Positions 1 through 7,066 of a stretch of DNA of 64,000 nucleotides are shown here, piece by piece (position 1 is the first letter of the stretch; every line of letters begins with the position of its first letter). The stretch is from Bradyrhizobium huanghuaihaiense (GTDB lineage: Bacteria; Pseudomonadota; Alphaproteobacteria; Rhizobiales; Xanthobacteraceae). The stretch spans positions 157,868 to 221,867 of the forward strand of contig NZ_VLLA01000001.1 in assembly GCF_007830635.1 (NCBI RefSeq). Direction: 5' to 3'. Below the pieces are notes generated by a model. It saw nothing but the letters and a program-made list of their open reading frames with translations. It was not told the DNA's origin and searched no databases. The position numbers were made by a program, and so were the translations under genes.

Positions 1-221
1 ACGTTCTGGCGGTTGGCGCCGAGATTGCGCGCCAGCCAGGCCACGGGCTCCGGACGCTCGGCATCGACGATCGCCCCCAAAATCTGCCAGCGCGCGCTGG
101 TGAGGCCGAGCGAGGCGACCAACCGGTCACCGGCGGTCAGGAGCAGGCCGTTGGCCCGGAACAGCTCGAGAATGAAGCCGGTCAGGGCCTCGCCCGCCGG
201 GGTCCGCTTGGTCCTCGTCAT
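1..221 (-). CDS. MarR-family transcriptional regulator, N-terminal part (runs off the window edge)
   Basis: The reverse strand reads from an ATG at 221 to the window edge without a stop and gives about 73 residues. It begins MTRTKRTPAGEAL, and then has a helical dimerisation segment followed by LGLTSARWQILGAI, the usual MarR pattern in which a helix-turn-helix begins after a dimerisation helix. It diverges from the monooxygenase gene at 319. The gap between them carries two copies of an 18-bp palindrome, so the protein probably represses itself and its neighbour in response to a small ligand. The ligand cannot be told from the sequence, and the recognition helix and C-terminus lie outside the window. 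Confidence 0.75.
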   Translation of the reverse strand, partial: MTRTKRTPAGEALTGFILELFRANGLLLTAGDRLVASLGLTSARWQILGAIVDAERPEPVAWLARNLGANRQN

Positions 222-240
222 TTGCAATGATCATCCTATC

Positions 241-300
241 TTGACATCATCATGTCAAATATCTATGTCACATACTGTCGAATTGACATGATGATACCAA
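241..300. promoter_or_regulatory. Pair of 18-bp palindromic operators between marR-like gene and ABM gene
   Basis: Positions 241-258 read TTGACATCATCATGTCAA, a perfect inverted repeat with 7-base arms and a 4-base centre. Positions 283-300 read TTGACATGATGATACCAA, which matches the reverse complement of the first site at 16 of 18 bases. Each copy starts with TTGACA and so could also act as a -35 box. Two matching palindromes in a 97-bp divergent gap next to a MarR gene are the usual layout of MarR operators. Binding by this regulator is inferred. Confidence 0.65.
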
Positions 301-318
301 CTTAACCGGAGTGATGCC

Positions 319-687
319 ATGCCCCATATGCGTCCGCTCGACCCGACTTTCCCGATCGACCGCCAGATCGCGCTCGAGGCCGGCCCCGTGGTGCTGGTCA
401 ACCTGTTCACGCTCGATGCCGCGGATGAACCGACCTTCCTGGCGAGCTGGCAGGACGATGCCGCTTTCATGAAGCGGCAGCCGGGTTTCATCTCGACCCA
501 GCTCCACCGCGCGCTCGGCGACAATCCGACCTATCTCAACTACGCGGTCTGGGAGTCCAATGCGCATTTCCGCGCGGCATTCACCCATCCGGAGTTCCGC
601 GCGAAGATCGCGGACTACCCGGCGTCGGCCGTCGCAAGTCCGCATCTGTTTCAGAAGGTCGCAGTCCCGGGGATTTGTGTGGCGTAG
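319..687 (+). CDS. Antibiotic biosynthesis monooxygenase (ABM) family protein
   Basis: This 122-residue protein has the ABM dimeric alpha-beta barrel pattern: a first strand GPVVLVNLFTL, a helix with SWQDDAAFMKRQPGF, a strand ISTQLHRAL, and YLNYAVWESNAHFRAAF. Proteins of this family are cofactor-free mono-oxygenases or heme-binding or stress proteins acting on small aromatic or quinone substrates. Which applies here cannot be told. The start at 319 has GGAG at 308-311. It is divergent from a MarR gene and is probably controlled by it through the palindromes at 241-300. The last codons run into a half copy of the CGTCATTGCGAG-type repeat (about 688-704). Confidence 0.75.
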   Translation: MPHMRPLDPTFPIDRQIALEAGPVVLVNLFTLDAADEPTFLASWQDDAAFMKRQPGFISTQLHRALGDNPTYLNYAVWESNAHFRAAFTHPEFRAKIADYPASAVASPHLFQKVAVPGICVA

Positions 688-731
688 CTGCGCTCGCAAT
701 GACGGGAAGAGAGTTGCCCCACGCACACTAT

Positions 732-825
732 CGTAGGGTGGGCAAAGGCGCACTTGCGCCGTGCCCACCATCTCGCCACGACTACAACAGAAGTCGTGGG
801 CACGCTTCGCTTTGCCCACCCTACG
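732..825. repeat. Intergenic palindromic repeat, family A (CGTAGGGTGGGCAAAG type)
   Basis: The element begins CGTAGGGTGGGCAAAG and ends CTTTGCCCACCCTACG, so its ends are inverted copies about 60 bases apart. Each half also holds an inner GTGCCCACCA/TGGTGGGCAC-like pair. Related copies in this window lie at 843-935, 15009-15105, 32487-32588, 44420-44559 and 56883-56979. No coding content is seen. Confidence 0.85.
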
Positions 826-842
826 AGATCTACGTGGCTTGG

Positions 843-935
843 CGTCGGGTGGATTAGCCGAAGGCGTCATCCACCTCTTCTGTTTCTGCGGATATGAACA
901 GTGGTGGGTTACGCCTTCGGCTAACCCACCCTACG
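843..935. repeat. Intergenic palindromic repeat, family A, GGGTTA subtype
   Basis: This is a second family A element directly after the first. It has the GTGGGTTACGCC / GGCTAACCCACCCTACG variant seen again at 44420-44559. The left end is degenerate (CGTCGGGTGGATTAGCC). It lies just downstream of the end of the GGDEF-EAL gene, which finishes at 941. Confidence 0.7.
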
Positions 936-940
936 GCATC

Positions 941-2677
941 TCAGCTTGCCGCAGGCAGCGCATTCTCCGTCGCCACACTCCACGGGCGCTCGGCTGAGGC
1001 GAGGCCGATCAGGCGGCCCTGAATGTAGTCGCAGCCCCAGTCGCGCAGCATGTTGGCCGCCTCCTCGTCCTGCACCCATTCGGCGACGGTCTTGATGTCG
1101 AGGCGGCGGGCGAGGTCGATCAGGGTCTGCACGAAGGCGCGGTCGTCGGCGGAGTGCGTGATGTTCTGCACGAAGGCGCCGTCGATCTTGACGATGTCGA
1201 CGCCGAGCTTGCGCAGGTTTCGGAACGAGGTGTAGCCGGCGCCGAAATCGTCGATGGCGATGCGGCTGCCGAAATTCTTCAGCCGCGTGACGAAGCCGCG
1301 GACGTCGTCGATGTCCTGGATCGCGACCGTCTCGGTGATCTCGACGATCAACCGCTCGGCGACGCCGGGATGGGCCAGCATCAGCGACTCGATTCCCGCC
1401 CACCAGTCCGGATCCATGGTGGTGTCGGGCGAGATATTGAGGCTGAGACTGACATCGGGCGCAGCCGCGAGCTCGGCGACCACGAGCTCGAGCACGCGGT
1501 GATCGACCAGGCGGATGAGACCGAGCCGCTCGGCGACCGGCACGATGTCGGGCGCGAGCAGGACCTGGCCGTCGCCCTGGTCCATCCGCACCAGGCATTC
1601 GTGGAATGCGCGCTGGCGCGAGACGGCTGCGACCACCGGCTCATAGGCGAGCTTGATGCGGCGCTCGTTCAGCGCCGTGACGATCTCGTCGGTGACACGG
1701 ATGTTGACGCGGCGCTGCGCATCGCGCGTGGCATCCGGACGCCACGCCGCAAACGAGCCGGCCCGCCGGCGCTTGGCGGCGTCGAGCGTCTCATGGGCGC
1801 GGTTCACAGCCTCGTCGGTGTTGCGGGCATAGCGCGGCAGGCTGACCGCGCCGATCGAGGCGGTGACCGAGACCGGACCGGATTTCGTCGGCACCACCTC
1901 GTCGCGGATGCCAGCGAGGAAACGCTCGGCGGCGACGTTCATATCGTCGATGGTGCAGTTCTTCAGGATCAGGCCGAACTTGTTGCCGGAGAAGCGCCCG
2001 AGCACGTCGCCGCCGCGCAGGCGCGCGCGGATGCGCTTGGCGATGTCGAGGATCACGGCATCGGCGACGTCGAAGCCGAACGCATCGTTGACGCGGGCGA
2101 GGTGATCGATGCCGACCAGCATGAAGGCAGCGGTCGAGCGGAAGCGGGTCGTCTCCTCGATCGCCTCGGCCAGCGCCGCGATCAGATGGGCGCGGTTGAG
2201 TTCGCCGGTCAGTGGATCGAGCCGGGCCAGCTTGGACAATTCCTCGTCGCGGGCGTGGCGCTCATTGTTGATGCGAACCGAGCCGATCGCGCGCGTGGGC
2301 CGGCTATCGGGGCCGGCGAACCAGCGGCCGGTCTCCTCGATCCAGACCACGGGATCGGAGGCGCTCATGCGCACGCCATACTCGACGCGGTAGGGCGTGC
2401 CGTCGGCACCGTGCACGGGGGAGGTCTGCGCCAGCGCGGCGGTCCGCAGCGACTGCGCCGGCTCGATCAGCTTGGCGAATTCGGCGCCGGTCGCGAGCCG
2501 CTCGGCGGGGATGCCGGGGAAGACGGCACCGACCTGCTCGCCCCAGACAATGGCGTCGCTGGCGATGTCCCAGGCGAACACGGCCTGGCCGAGGGCGGCC
2601 AGGATGTCGGAGGCTTGCGGCAATGCGGGGGTCAAAATCGCCTCATTTCGGGACAGCGGGGAGTCCTGAGCCGGCAC
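941..2677 (-). CDS. GGDEF-EAL protein: degenerate diguanylate cyclase fused to an intact-looking c-di-GMP phosphodiesterase
   Basis: The protein has 578 residues and starts with GTG. Residues about 20-140 resemble a PAS-like sensor, 150-315 a GGDEF domain and 330-565 an EAL domain. No membrane segment is seen, so it is probably cytosolic. The GGDEF signature is replaced by SGNKF at 230-234, which should abolish cyclase activity. The EAL domain keeps the residues expected of a phosphodiesterase: E360 (as ECLVR instead of EALVR), N414 in SLNIS, E447 in EITET, D476-D477 in DDFGAGY, K497 in VKIDG and E533 in VAEWV. The likely role is hydrolysis of cyclic di-GMP, with the GGDEF remnant perhaps acting as a GTP or signal sensor. 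It stands alone, with repeats downstream. Confidence 0.9.
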   Translation of the reverse strand: MPAQDSPLSRNEAILTPALPQASDILAALGQAVFAWDIASDAIVWGEQVGAVFPGIPAERLATGAEFAKLIEPAQSLRTAALAQTSPVHGADGTPYRVEYGVRMSASDPVVWIEETGRWFAGPDSRPTRAIGSVRINNERHARDEELSKLARLDPLTGELNRAHLIAALAEAIEETTRFRSTAAFMLVGIDHLARVNDAFGFDVADAVILDIAKRIRARLRGGDVLGRFSGNKFGLILKNCTIDDMNVAAERFLAGIRDEVVPTKSGPVSVTASIGAVSLPRYARNTDEAVNRAHETLDAAKRRRAGSFAAWRPDATRDAQRRVNIRVTDEIVTALNERRIKLAYEPVVAAVSRQRAFHECLVRMDQGDGQVLLAPDIVPVAERLGLIRLVDHRVLELVVAELAAAPDVSLSLNISPDTTMDPDWWAGIESLMLAHPGVAERLIVEITETVAIQDIDDVRGFVTRLKNFGSRIAIDDFGAGYTSFRNLRKLGVDIVKIDGAFVQNITHSADDRAFVQTLIDLARRLDIKTVAEWVQDEEAANMLRDWGCDYIQGRLIGLASAERPWSVATENALPAAS

Positions 2678-2895
2678 AGGATAGAGCCAGATTCGGCTTC
2701 GACCCTAGGCAAAGTTGATAAACAATTTGGAAACCACGTTGTGAAGCGAAGGGGGAACTAAACCGGCCCGTCCGGCATAGGCCTTGCGAGTACTGACACG
2801 CACCGGCGCGCGCGTCCCGAAACGCGACAATGTCCGCCGGATCAACGGTGATCGCGATGTTGAGTACTGATCGATCGGATGAGGCGGCAGGCAGC

Positions 2896-3117
2896 ATGGG
2901 CACGGCCCTGGTGCCGCTGATCCCGACTGTGCAATGGCTCCACAAGGTGCCGCTGCCCCGCCCCGATTCAAGCTTCGTCACCCAGCTGATCGCCAATGCT
3001 GAGCACCTGCCCCAGACCAGCCGGCTCCGCCGCGCCTCGTCCGAGGACGCGCGGATGGCCTATGGCACCAAGCGCCCGCTCGGAAGCGTCACCGCGCGCA
3101 CGCGGCAGGTGGCTTGA
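2896..3117 (+). CDS. Small conserved-looking hypothetical protein
   Basis: This small frame encodes about 73 residues beginning MGTALVPLIPTVQW and containing FVTQLIANAEHLPQTSRLRRAS and DARMAYGT. The composition is that of a real soluble protein: mixed Arg, Gln and Ala helices with no low-complexity run. I recognise the pattern loosely as a short protein common in Bradyrhizobium, but I know no function. In-frame ATGs at 2830 and 2860 would lengthen it to 95 or 85 residues. The 2896 start was preferred because GAGG at about 2880 lies upstream, though the spacing is wide. It ends 6 bases from the convergent membrane protein gene. Confidence 0.5.
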   Translation: MGTALVPLIPTVQWLHKVPLPRPDSSFVTQLIANAEHLPQTSRLRRASSEDARMAYGTKRPLGSVTARTRQVA

Positions 3118-3123
3118 GGCTGA

Positions 3124-3771
3124 TCAGCGCGGCGTATCGGGCGAGGACGGCGTGCCGTTGCCCGGCTGCAGATGCGGCGAGGGGATTTCCGGCGAGGGTG
3201 GGATCACCGGCTTCGGCGCGGGATGATCCATCAGCACGGATTCGGCGACCGACTGCGCGGAGGGCGCGGGTGGGACCACCGGCGCTGGCTGCTGCGCCGG
3301 CACCGGCTCGAACTTGGGCTCGGCGGCGGCTTCATCGGCCGGCGGTTCGGCCCGACGCTTGGCCTTGCGCGGCGCGGGCACCGTCGTCTCGGCGACATAG
3401 GTGACGCGGCGGCGCGTGCGCTGGGCGATGCCGCCGAGGAAATCGGCCATCGCGAGCAGCACCAGCAGGAAAAAGGTGGAGTTGCCGAATTTGGGCCACA
3501 TCACGAATTCGGCGGCGGCCGCGCCGAATATGATCAGCGACAGCAGATGATCCATCAGGAATTTCGAGCCGGGCCGCGCGCCCTTGACCACCTCGAGCAG
3601 CAACAGCACCACGCCGAGCGCGAGCAGGAGATCGGCGAGCGTGACCGGCCAGGTCTCGCCGGTGATCATCGGCACCTTGAACAGCACGTCCGAAAAGGAC
3701 ACGCTGGGCATCAGGAAGGCGATGATGTTGTAGACCGCGAGCGGAATCAGAAGCAGCGGGAAACCGACCAT
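3124..3771 (-). CDS. Hypothetical membrane protein with proline-rich cytosolic tail
   Basis: The protein has about 215 residues. The N-terminal half carries four hydrophobic segments, starting MVGFPLLLIPLAVYNII, then a stretch around LADLLLALGVVLLLLEVV, a third around HLLSLIIFGAAAAEFV and a fourth FFLLVLLAMADFLGGI. After this comes a basic stretch (RTRRR, RKAKRR) and a tail of about 90 residues rich in Pro, Ala and Glu that is probably disordered. An alternative start at 3852 would add 27 residues. I do not recognise a family or function. The downstream neighbour rpmF lies on the same strand further upstream, but no functional link is evident. Confidence 0.6.
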   Translation of the reverse strand: MVGFPLLLIPLAVYNIIAFLMPSVSFSDVLFKVPMITGETWPVTLADLLLALGVVLLLLEVVKGARPGSKFLMDHLLSLIIFGAAAAEFVMWPKFGNSTFFLLVLLAMADFLGGIAQRTRRRVTYVAETTVPAPRKAKRRAEPPADEAAAEPKFEPVPAQQPAPVVPPAPSAQSVAESVLMDHPAPKPVIPPSPEIPSPHLQPGNGTPSSPDTPR

Positions 3772-3906
3772 CGGCGAGATGCCTTCTCGATCAAGATATC
3801 CAGACAGGACAATGCGGCGGCGAAGCATTGGCTCCGCCGCCGTCACTGCCATATCTCATGGGTTGGCCGACATCAGGCAGGCTTAATCATCCTGCCCAAA
3901 GATAAG

Positions 3907-3922
3907 GTCCTGAACTCAGGAC
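3907..3922 (-). terminator. Candidate hairpin terminator overlapping the rpmF stop codon
   Basis: Read on the minus strand, GTCCTGA-GT-TCAGGAC forms a perfect 7-base-pair stem that contains the rpmF stop codon. It is followed by CTTATCTTT, only a weak T-rich stretch. A second 6-bp stem (GGCAGG/CCTGCC) lies just beyond it. Confidence 0.4.
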
Positions 3923-4098
3923 TCTTTCTTCTTCAGGACCTGACGGCCCTTGTACATGCCGGTCTTGAGGTCGAGATGGTGCGGACGACGGAGCTCGCCG
4001 GAGTCCTTGTCTTCCACATAGGTCGGCTTCTTGATGGCGTCTGCCGAGCGGCGCATGCCACGGCGCGACGGCGAGGTTTTTCTTCTCGGAACGGCCAT
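3916..4098 (-). CDS. rpmF: 50S ribosomal protein L32
   Basis: This 60-residue protein begins [20 protein letters not shown] and continues with [16 protein letters not shown]. That is the full alphaproteobacterial L32 pattern at the usual length, without the CxxC zinc motif found in some other phyla. It is a structural protein of the large ribosomal subunit. The ATG at 4098 is the only sensible start. It is the gene downstream of mtgA on the same strand, with a 169-bp gap that presumably holds its promoter. Confidence 0.97.
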   Translation of the reverse strand: MAVPRRKTSPSRRGMRRSADAIKKPTYVEDKDSGELRRPHHLDLKTGMYKGRQVLKKKES

Positions 4099-4267
4099 TT
4101 CAATATCCTCTAGGGATTGGTGTTATCGGGGCATCGTCCGGGAGGGGACGGCTCAGCACCCGCAATACGAGGCGAGCTGAATGCCGATCAAGGCCGGGCT
4201 TATAGAGGAAGGCTGGCCGTAAAGCTAGGCTTTTGGACCGGAAAATACGTCCGAAAAGGGCCCGGAA

Positions 4268-4942
4268 TCAGCGATTTTCCCGCCAGCAGGTCACAAGTGA
4301 GCTCGCCTGGGCCCGCGCCATATAGGTGGCCGCCAGCCGCCGGACGCCCGGTCCCGGGGTCCGGGCGCTGCGTTTGACCGGATTTGGCAGGATCGAGGTC
4401 AGAAGCGCGGCCTCCCGGGGCGAGAGGTTTTCGGCCGATTTGCCGAAGGCATAGGCACTGGCCGCCTCCACCCCAAACTGGCCCTGGGGGCCAAGCTCGG
4501 CGATGTTGAGGTAAATTTCTAGAATCCGGGCCTTGGGTAGCACCAGGTCGATCCACAACGCCAGCGGGAATTCCAGCGCCTTGCGGATGAAATCGCGCCC
4601 CTGCCAGAGAAACAGGTTTTTTGCGACCTGCTGGGTGATGGTGGAGGCGCCCCGGAATGGGGTGCCGTCCTCCTTCGCATCGTCGATCGCCTCGCGCAGC
4701 GCGCCCCAGTCGATGCCATGATGCTTGCAGAAATGAGCATCCTCGGCTGCCACCACCGCGCGCGGCAGATAGGGCGACATGTCAGCCAGATCGATCCACT
4801 CCCGCTGCATCGGCGCGCCGCGTAAGCTGCGCCAGGCCATCAGCGTCGAAACGGGGTGGCCGGCGCGGTAGAACGGCGCGATCACATAGGGCGCGAGGAC
4901 CACGACCGCGAGCACCACCAGCAGGATCTTGACGATGCGCAA
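4268..4942 (-). CDS. mtgA: Monofunctional biosynthetic peptidoglycan transglycosylase
   Basis: The protein has 224 residues, starting at TTG (4942) with GGAAAGG five bases upstream. The open frame extends further 5' but without family similarity. It has one N-terminal membrane anchor ([17 protein letters not shown]), then a GT51 domain: [17 protein letters not shown] with catalytic E67, then [24 protein letters not shown], and [16 protein letters not shown]. It polymerises lipid II into glycan strands on the outer face of the inner membrane and has no transpeptidase domain. Length and motifs match MtgA. It diverges from ispA across a gap of about 160 bp. Confidence 0.95.
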   Translation of the reverse strand: MRIVKILLVVLAVVVLAPYVIAPFYRAGHPVSTLMAWRSLRGAPMQREWIDLADMSPYLPRAVVAAEDAHFCKHHGIDWGALREAIDDAKEDGTPFRGASTITQQVAKNLFLWQGRDFIRKALEFPLALWIDLVLPKARILEIYLNIAELGPQGQFGVEAASAYAFGKSAENLSPREAALLTSILPNPVKRSARTPGPGVRRLAATYMARAQASSLVTCWRENR

Positions 4943-5103
4943 ATCGACCTTTCCGGCGCAAACTGAACCGCGGCCACGGGCTGGACCATTAAGTCTGTGA
5001 TAATTCGGGCCTTTTCCAGCACTTTTTAGGCCTTCCAAACGATTGACTGGGGCGGGCGCATAAAGGATTGTCCCGCCGAATTTTAGTTCTGGAGCCTTTC
5101 TTG

Positions 5104-6027
5104 ATGACCGGCACGTCCCCGTCCGATTTCGCCAAACGTCTGGACAAGACCGCTGATGACACCGAAGCCCTGCTCGGGCGCCTGCTGTCGGACGACATCC
5201 TGCACGATGAGATCGCCCGGCCCAAGCGACTGATGGACGCAATGCGCTATTCGAGCCTGAACGGCGGCAAGCGCCTGCGGCCGTTCCTGGTGGTCGAGAG
5301 CGCCGCGGTGTTCGGCGTGCCGCGCGATGCGGCCCTGCTCGTCGGCGCCGCGCTCGAATGCATCCACTGCTACTCGCTGATCCATGACGATCTGCCGGCG
5401 ATGGACAATTCCGACCTGCGCCGCGGCCGCCCCACCCTGCACAAGCAGACCGACGACGCCACTGCGATCCTCGCCGGCGACGGCCTCTTGACGCTCGCCT
5501 TCGACATCGTCACCCGCGACGAGATCCATCGCGACGCCAATGTGCGGCTCTTGCTGACGCGCGCGCTGGCGCGCTGCGCCGGCATCGGCGGCATGGTCGG
5601 CGGCCAGATCCTCGACCTCGCCGGCGAAGGCCGATTCGGCGGCAACGAACCGATCGATGTCGCCCGCATTCAGCAGATGAAGACCGGTGCGCTCTTGCGC
5701 TACGGCTGCATCGCCGGCGCGATCCTCGGCCAGGCCTCGCAGAAGGAATATCAGGCGCTCGACGATTACGGCCGTGCGCTCGGCGAAGCCTTCCAGATCG
5801 CAGACGATCTGCTCGACGTCGAAGGCGATGTGGCCGCGCTCGGCAAGCCGGCCGGCGCCGATGCCGCGCTCGGCAAGACCACCTTCGTGACCCAGCTCGG
5901 CATCGCAGGCGCCAAGCAGCGCGTGCGCGACCTGCTCGCGCGCGCCGACAGCGCCGTCTCGATCTTCGGCGACCGCGCCGCCGTGCTGCAGGCCGCCGCG
6001 CACTTCGTCGCCGAGCGGAAGAGCTAG
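5104..6027 (+). CDS. ispA: Farnesyl diphosphate synthase (polyprenyl synthetase family)
   Basis: The protein has 307 residues. It carries the first aspartate-rich motif as DDLPAMD (95-101), including the two-residue insertion typical of bacterial IspA, then RRGRPT, and the second motif DDLLD (234-238) after AFQIA. GGKRLRP near residue 54 binds isopentenyl diphosphate. The enzyme condenses IPP with DMAPP and GPP to give farnesyl diphosphate for quinones, undecaprenyl carriers and hopanoids. The ATG at 5104 follows GGAG at about 5092. A longer frame starting at 5068 adds 12 unlikely residues. ispG of the MEP pathway lies in the same window at 16258 but is not linked to it. Confidence 0.93.
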   Translation: MTGTSPSDFAKRLDKTADDTEALLGRLLSDDILHDEIARPKRLMDAMRYSSLNGGKRLRPFLVVESAAVFGVPRDAALLVGAALECIHCYSLIHDDLPAMDNSDLRRGRPTLHKQTDDATAILAGDGLLTLAFDIVTRDEIHRDANVRLLLTRALARCAGIGGMVGGQILDLAGEGRFGGNEPIDVARIQQMKTGALLRYGCIAGAILGQASQKEYQALDDYGRALGEAFQIADDLLDVEGDVAALGKPAGADAALGKTTFVTQLGIAGAKQRVRDLLARADSAVSIFGDRAAVLQAAAHFVAERKS

Positions 6028-6143
6028 CAACTCCGGGCGGCCGTTCTTAAGAACGCCGAGGCGAAGCGCCGGCTATGGCGAAGCGCCGGGTGAGGGTTCC
6101 CTCCTCTTGGGGGTTCTCGAATGTGGAGACACCCTCTCCCCAC

Positions 6144-6167
6144 CCCTCCCCCGCAAGCGGGGGAGGG
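6144..6167. repeat. Perfect short palindrome upstream of the DUF1345 gene
   Basis: CCCTCCCCCGC-AA-GCGGGGGAGGG has perfect 11-base arms around AA. It is a GC-rich hairpin of the kind scattered in rhizobial intergenic DNA. It is followed by a purine-rich stretch and lies between ispA and the next gene, so it could also end ispA transcription, although no T-run follows. Confidence 0.6.
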
Positions 6168-6221
6168 AGCGCACCTGCGATGCGGCGACAACGAGAGTTG
6201 AGCGAGGGAGCCGTCACCGTT

Positions 6222-6911
6222 ATGGCCACCGACAAGGAAGACCCCGTCCTCGTCCGCTTCCGCAAGATGTCGCGGCCGGTGCGGCTGATCTATGCACGGC
6301 CGCGGACCTTCATCGCGCTCGCGGCCGGCATCCTGGTCAGCTTGCTGCTGCCGGGCTCGCACCGGCTGGTGACGCGGCTCCTGTTCGGCTGGGACGCGCT
6401 GATCGCCGTCTATCTCGTGCTGGTCTATGCGATGATGCTGTGCAACGACCACCAGCACATCCGCCGCGCCGCCGCGATGCAGGATGACGGCCGCTTCGTC
6501 ATCCTGCTGGTGACGGCAATCGGCGCCTTCGCCAGCATCGCGGCGATCGTTTCCGAGCTCGGCACGCCGCATCGCGGGGCGCTGGAGCTGACTATCGCGA
6601 TCACCACGATCGCGCTATCATGGGCCGCCGTGCACACCACCTTCGCGCTGCACTACGCCCATGATTACTACAGGAACGCCAAGCCGGGCGGCCTGCAGTT
6701 TCCGAGCGGCGACAAGGAAGACCACGCCGACTATTGGGACTTCGTCTACTTCTCGTTCGTGATCGGCATGACCGCGCAGGTCTCCGACGTCGGCATCACC
6801 GACAAGACCATCCGCCGCACCGCCACCGCCCACGGCATCGTGTCCTTCATCTACAACACGGCCTTGCTGGCGCTGACGGTGAACATCGCGGCGAGCGCGA
6901 TTTCAAACTGA
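6222..6911 (+). CDS. DUF1345 family integral membrane protein
   Basis: The protein has 229 residues from ATG 6222, with GCGAGGGAG about 12 bases upstream. It has five to six hydrophobic segments and the hallmarks of DUF1345: LFGWDALIAVYLVL, HTTFALHYAHDYY and DFVYFSFVIGMTAQVSDVGI near the C-terminal half. The function of the family is unknown. A frame running back to 6075 would only translate the palindromic repeat and is rejected. It stands 194 bp after ispA on the same strand with a hairpin between, so co-transcription is uncertain. Confidence 0.85.
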   Translation: MATDKEDPVLVRFRKMSRPVRLIYARPRTFIALAAGILVSLLLPGSHRLVTRLLFGWDALIAVYLVLVYAMMLCNDHQHIRRAAAMQDDGRFVILLVTAIGAFASIAAIVSELGTPHRGALELTIAITTIALSWAAVHTTFALHYAHDYYRNAKPGGLQFPSGDKEDHADYWDFVYFSFVIGMTAQVSDVGITDKTIRRTATAHGIVSFIYNTALLALTVNIAASAISN

Positions 6912-6926
6912 TCTGCCTCTCCGGGG

Positions 6927-7047
6927 TCGTCCTGGCGAAAGCCAGGACCCATTACCCCAGGGAGTAGTCGTAACGCCCGATCGCCAACCACGAGTCTTCG
7001 CAAAACGAATGCCGGTGGTTATGGGTCCTGGCTTTCGCCAGGACGAC
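6927..7047. repeat. Intergenic bipartite palindrome, family C (GTCGTCC..GGACGAC)
   Basis: The ends read GTCGTCCTGGCGAAAGCCAGGACCCAT and its inverted copy ATGGGTCCTGGCTTTCGCCAGGACGAC, each itself a hairpin. They enclose a core of about 65 bases that carries GAGTCTTCGCAAAAC, the reverse of the TTTGGCGAAGACTC core seen in sister copies. It lies between two convergent genes. Ends are quoted in part only; see the finding on this family for all copies. Confidence 0.85.
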
Positions 7048-7066
7048 GATCTGCGAGATTCTGCAC

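Noticed and set aside
1154..2761. Long plus-strand open frame of 535 codons opposite the GGDEF-EAL gene
   Set aside because: It is antisense to a clear GGDEF-EAL protein. Its translation is rich in Asp, Arg, Gly and His with no domain pattern, as expected from the third-codon GC bias of the true gene.
6075..6221. N-terminal extension of the DUF1345 protein
   Set aside because: It covers the 6144-6167 palindrome and has no family likeness. The start at 6222 has a purine-rich ribosome site and gives the normal length.
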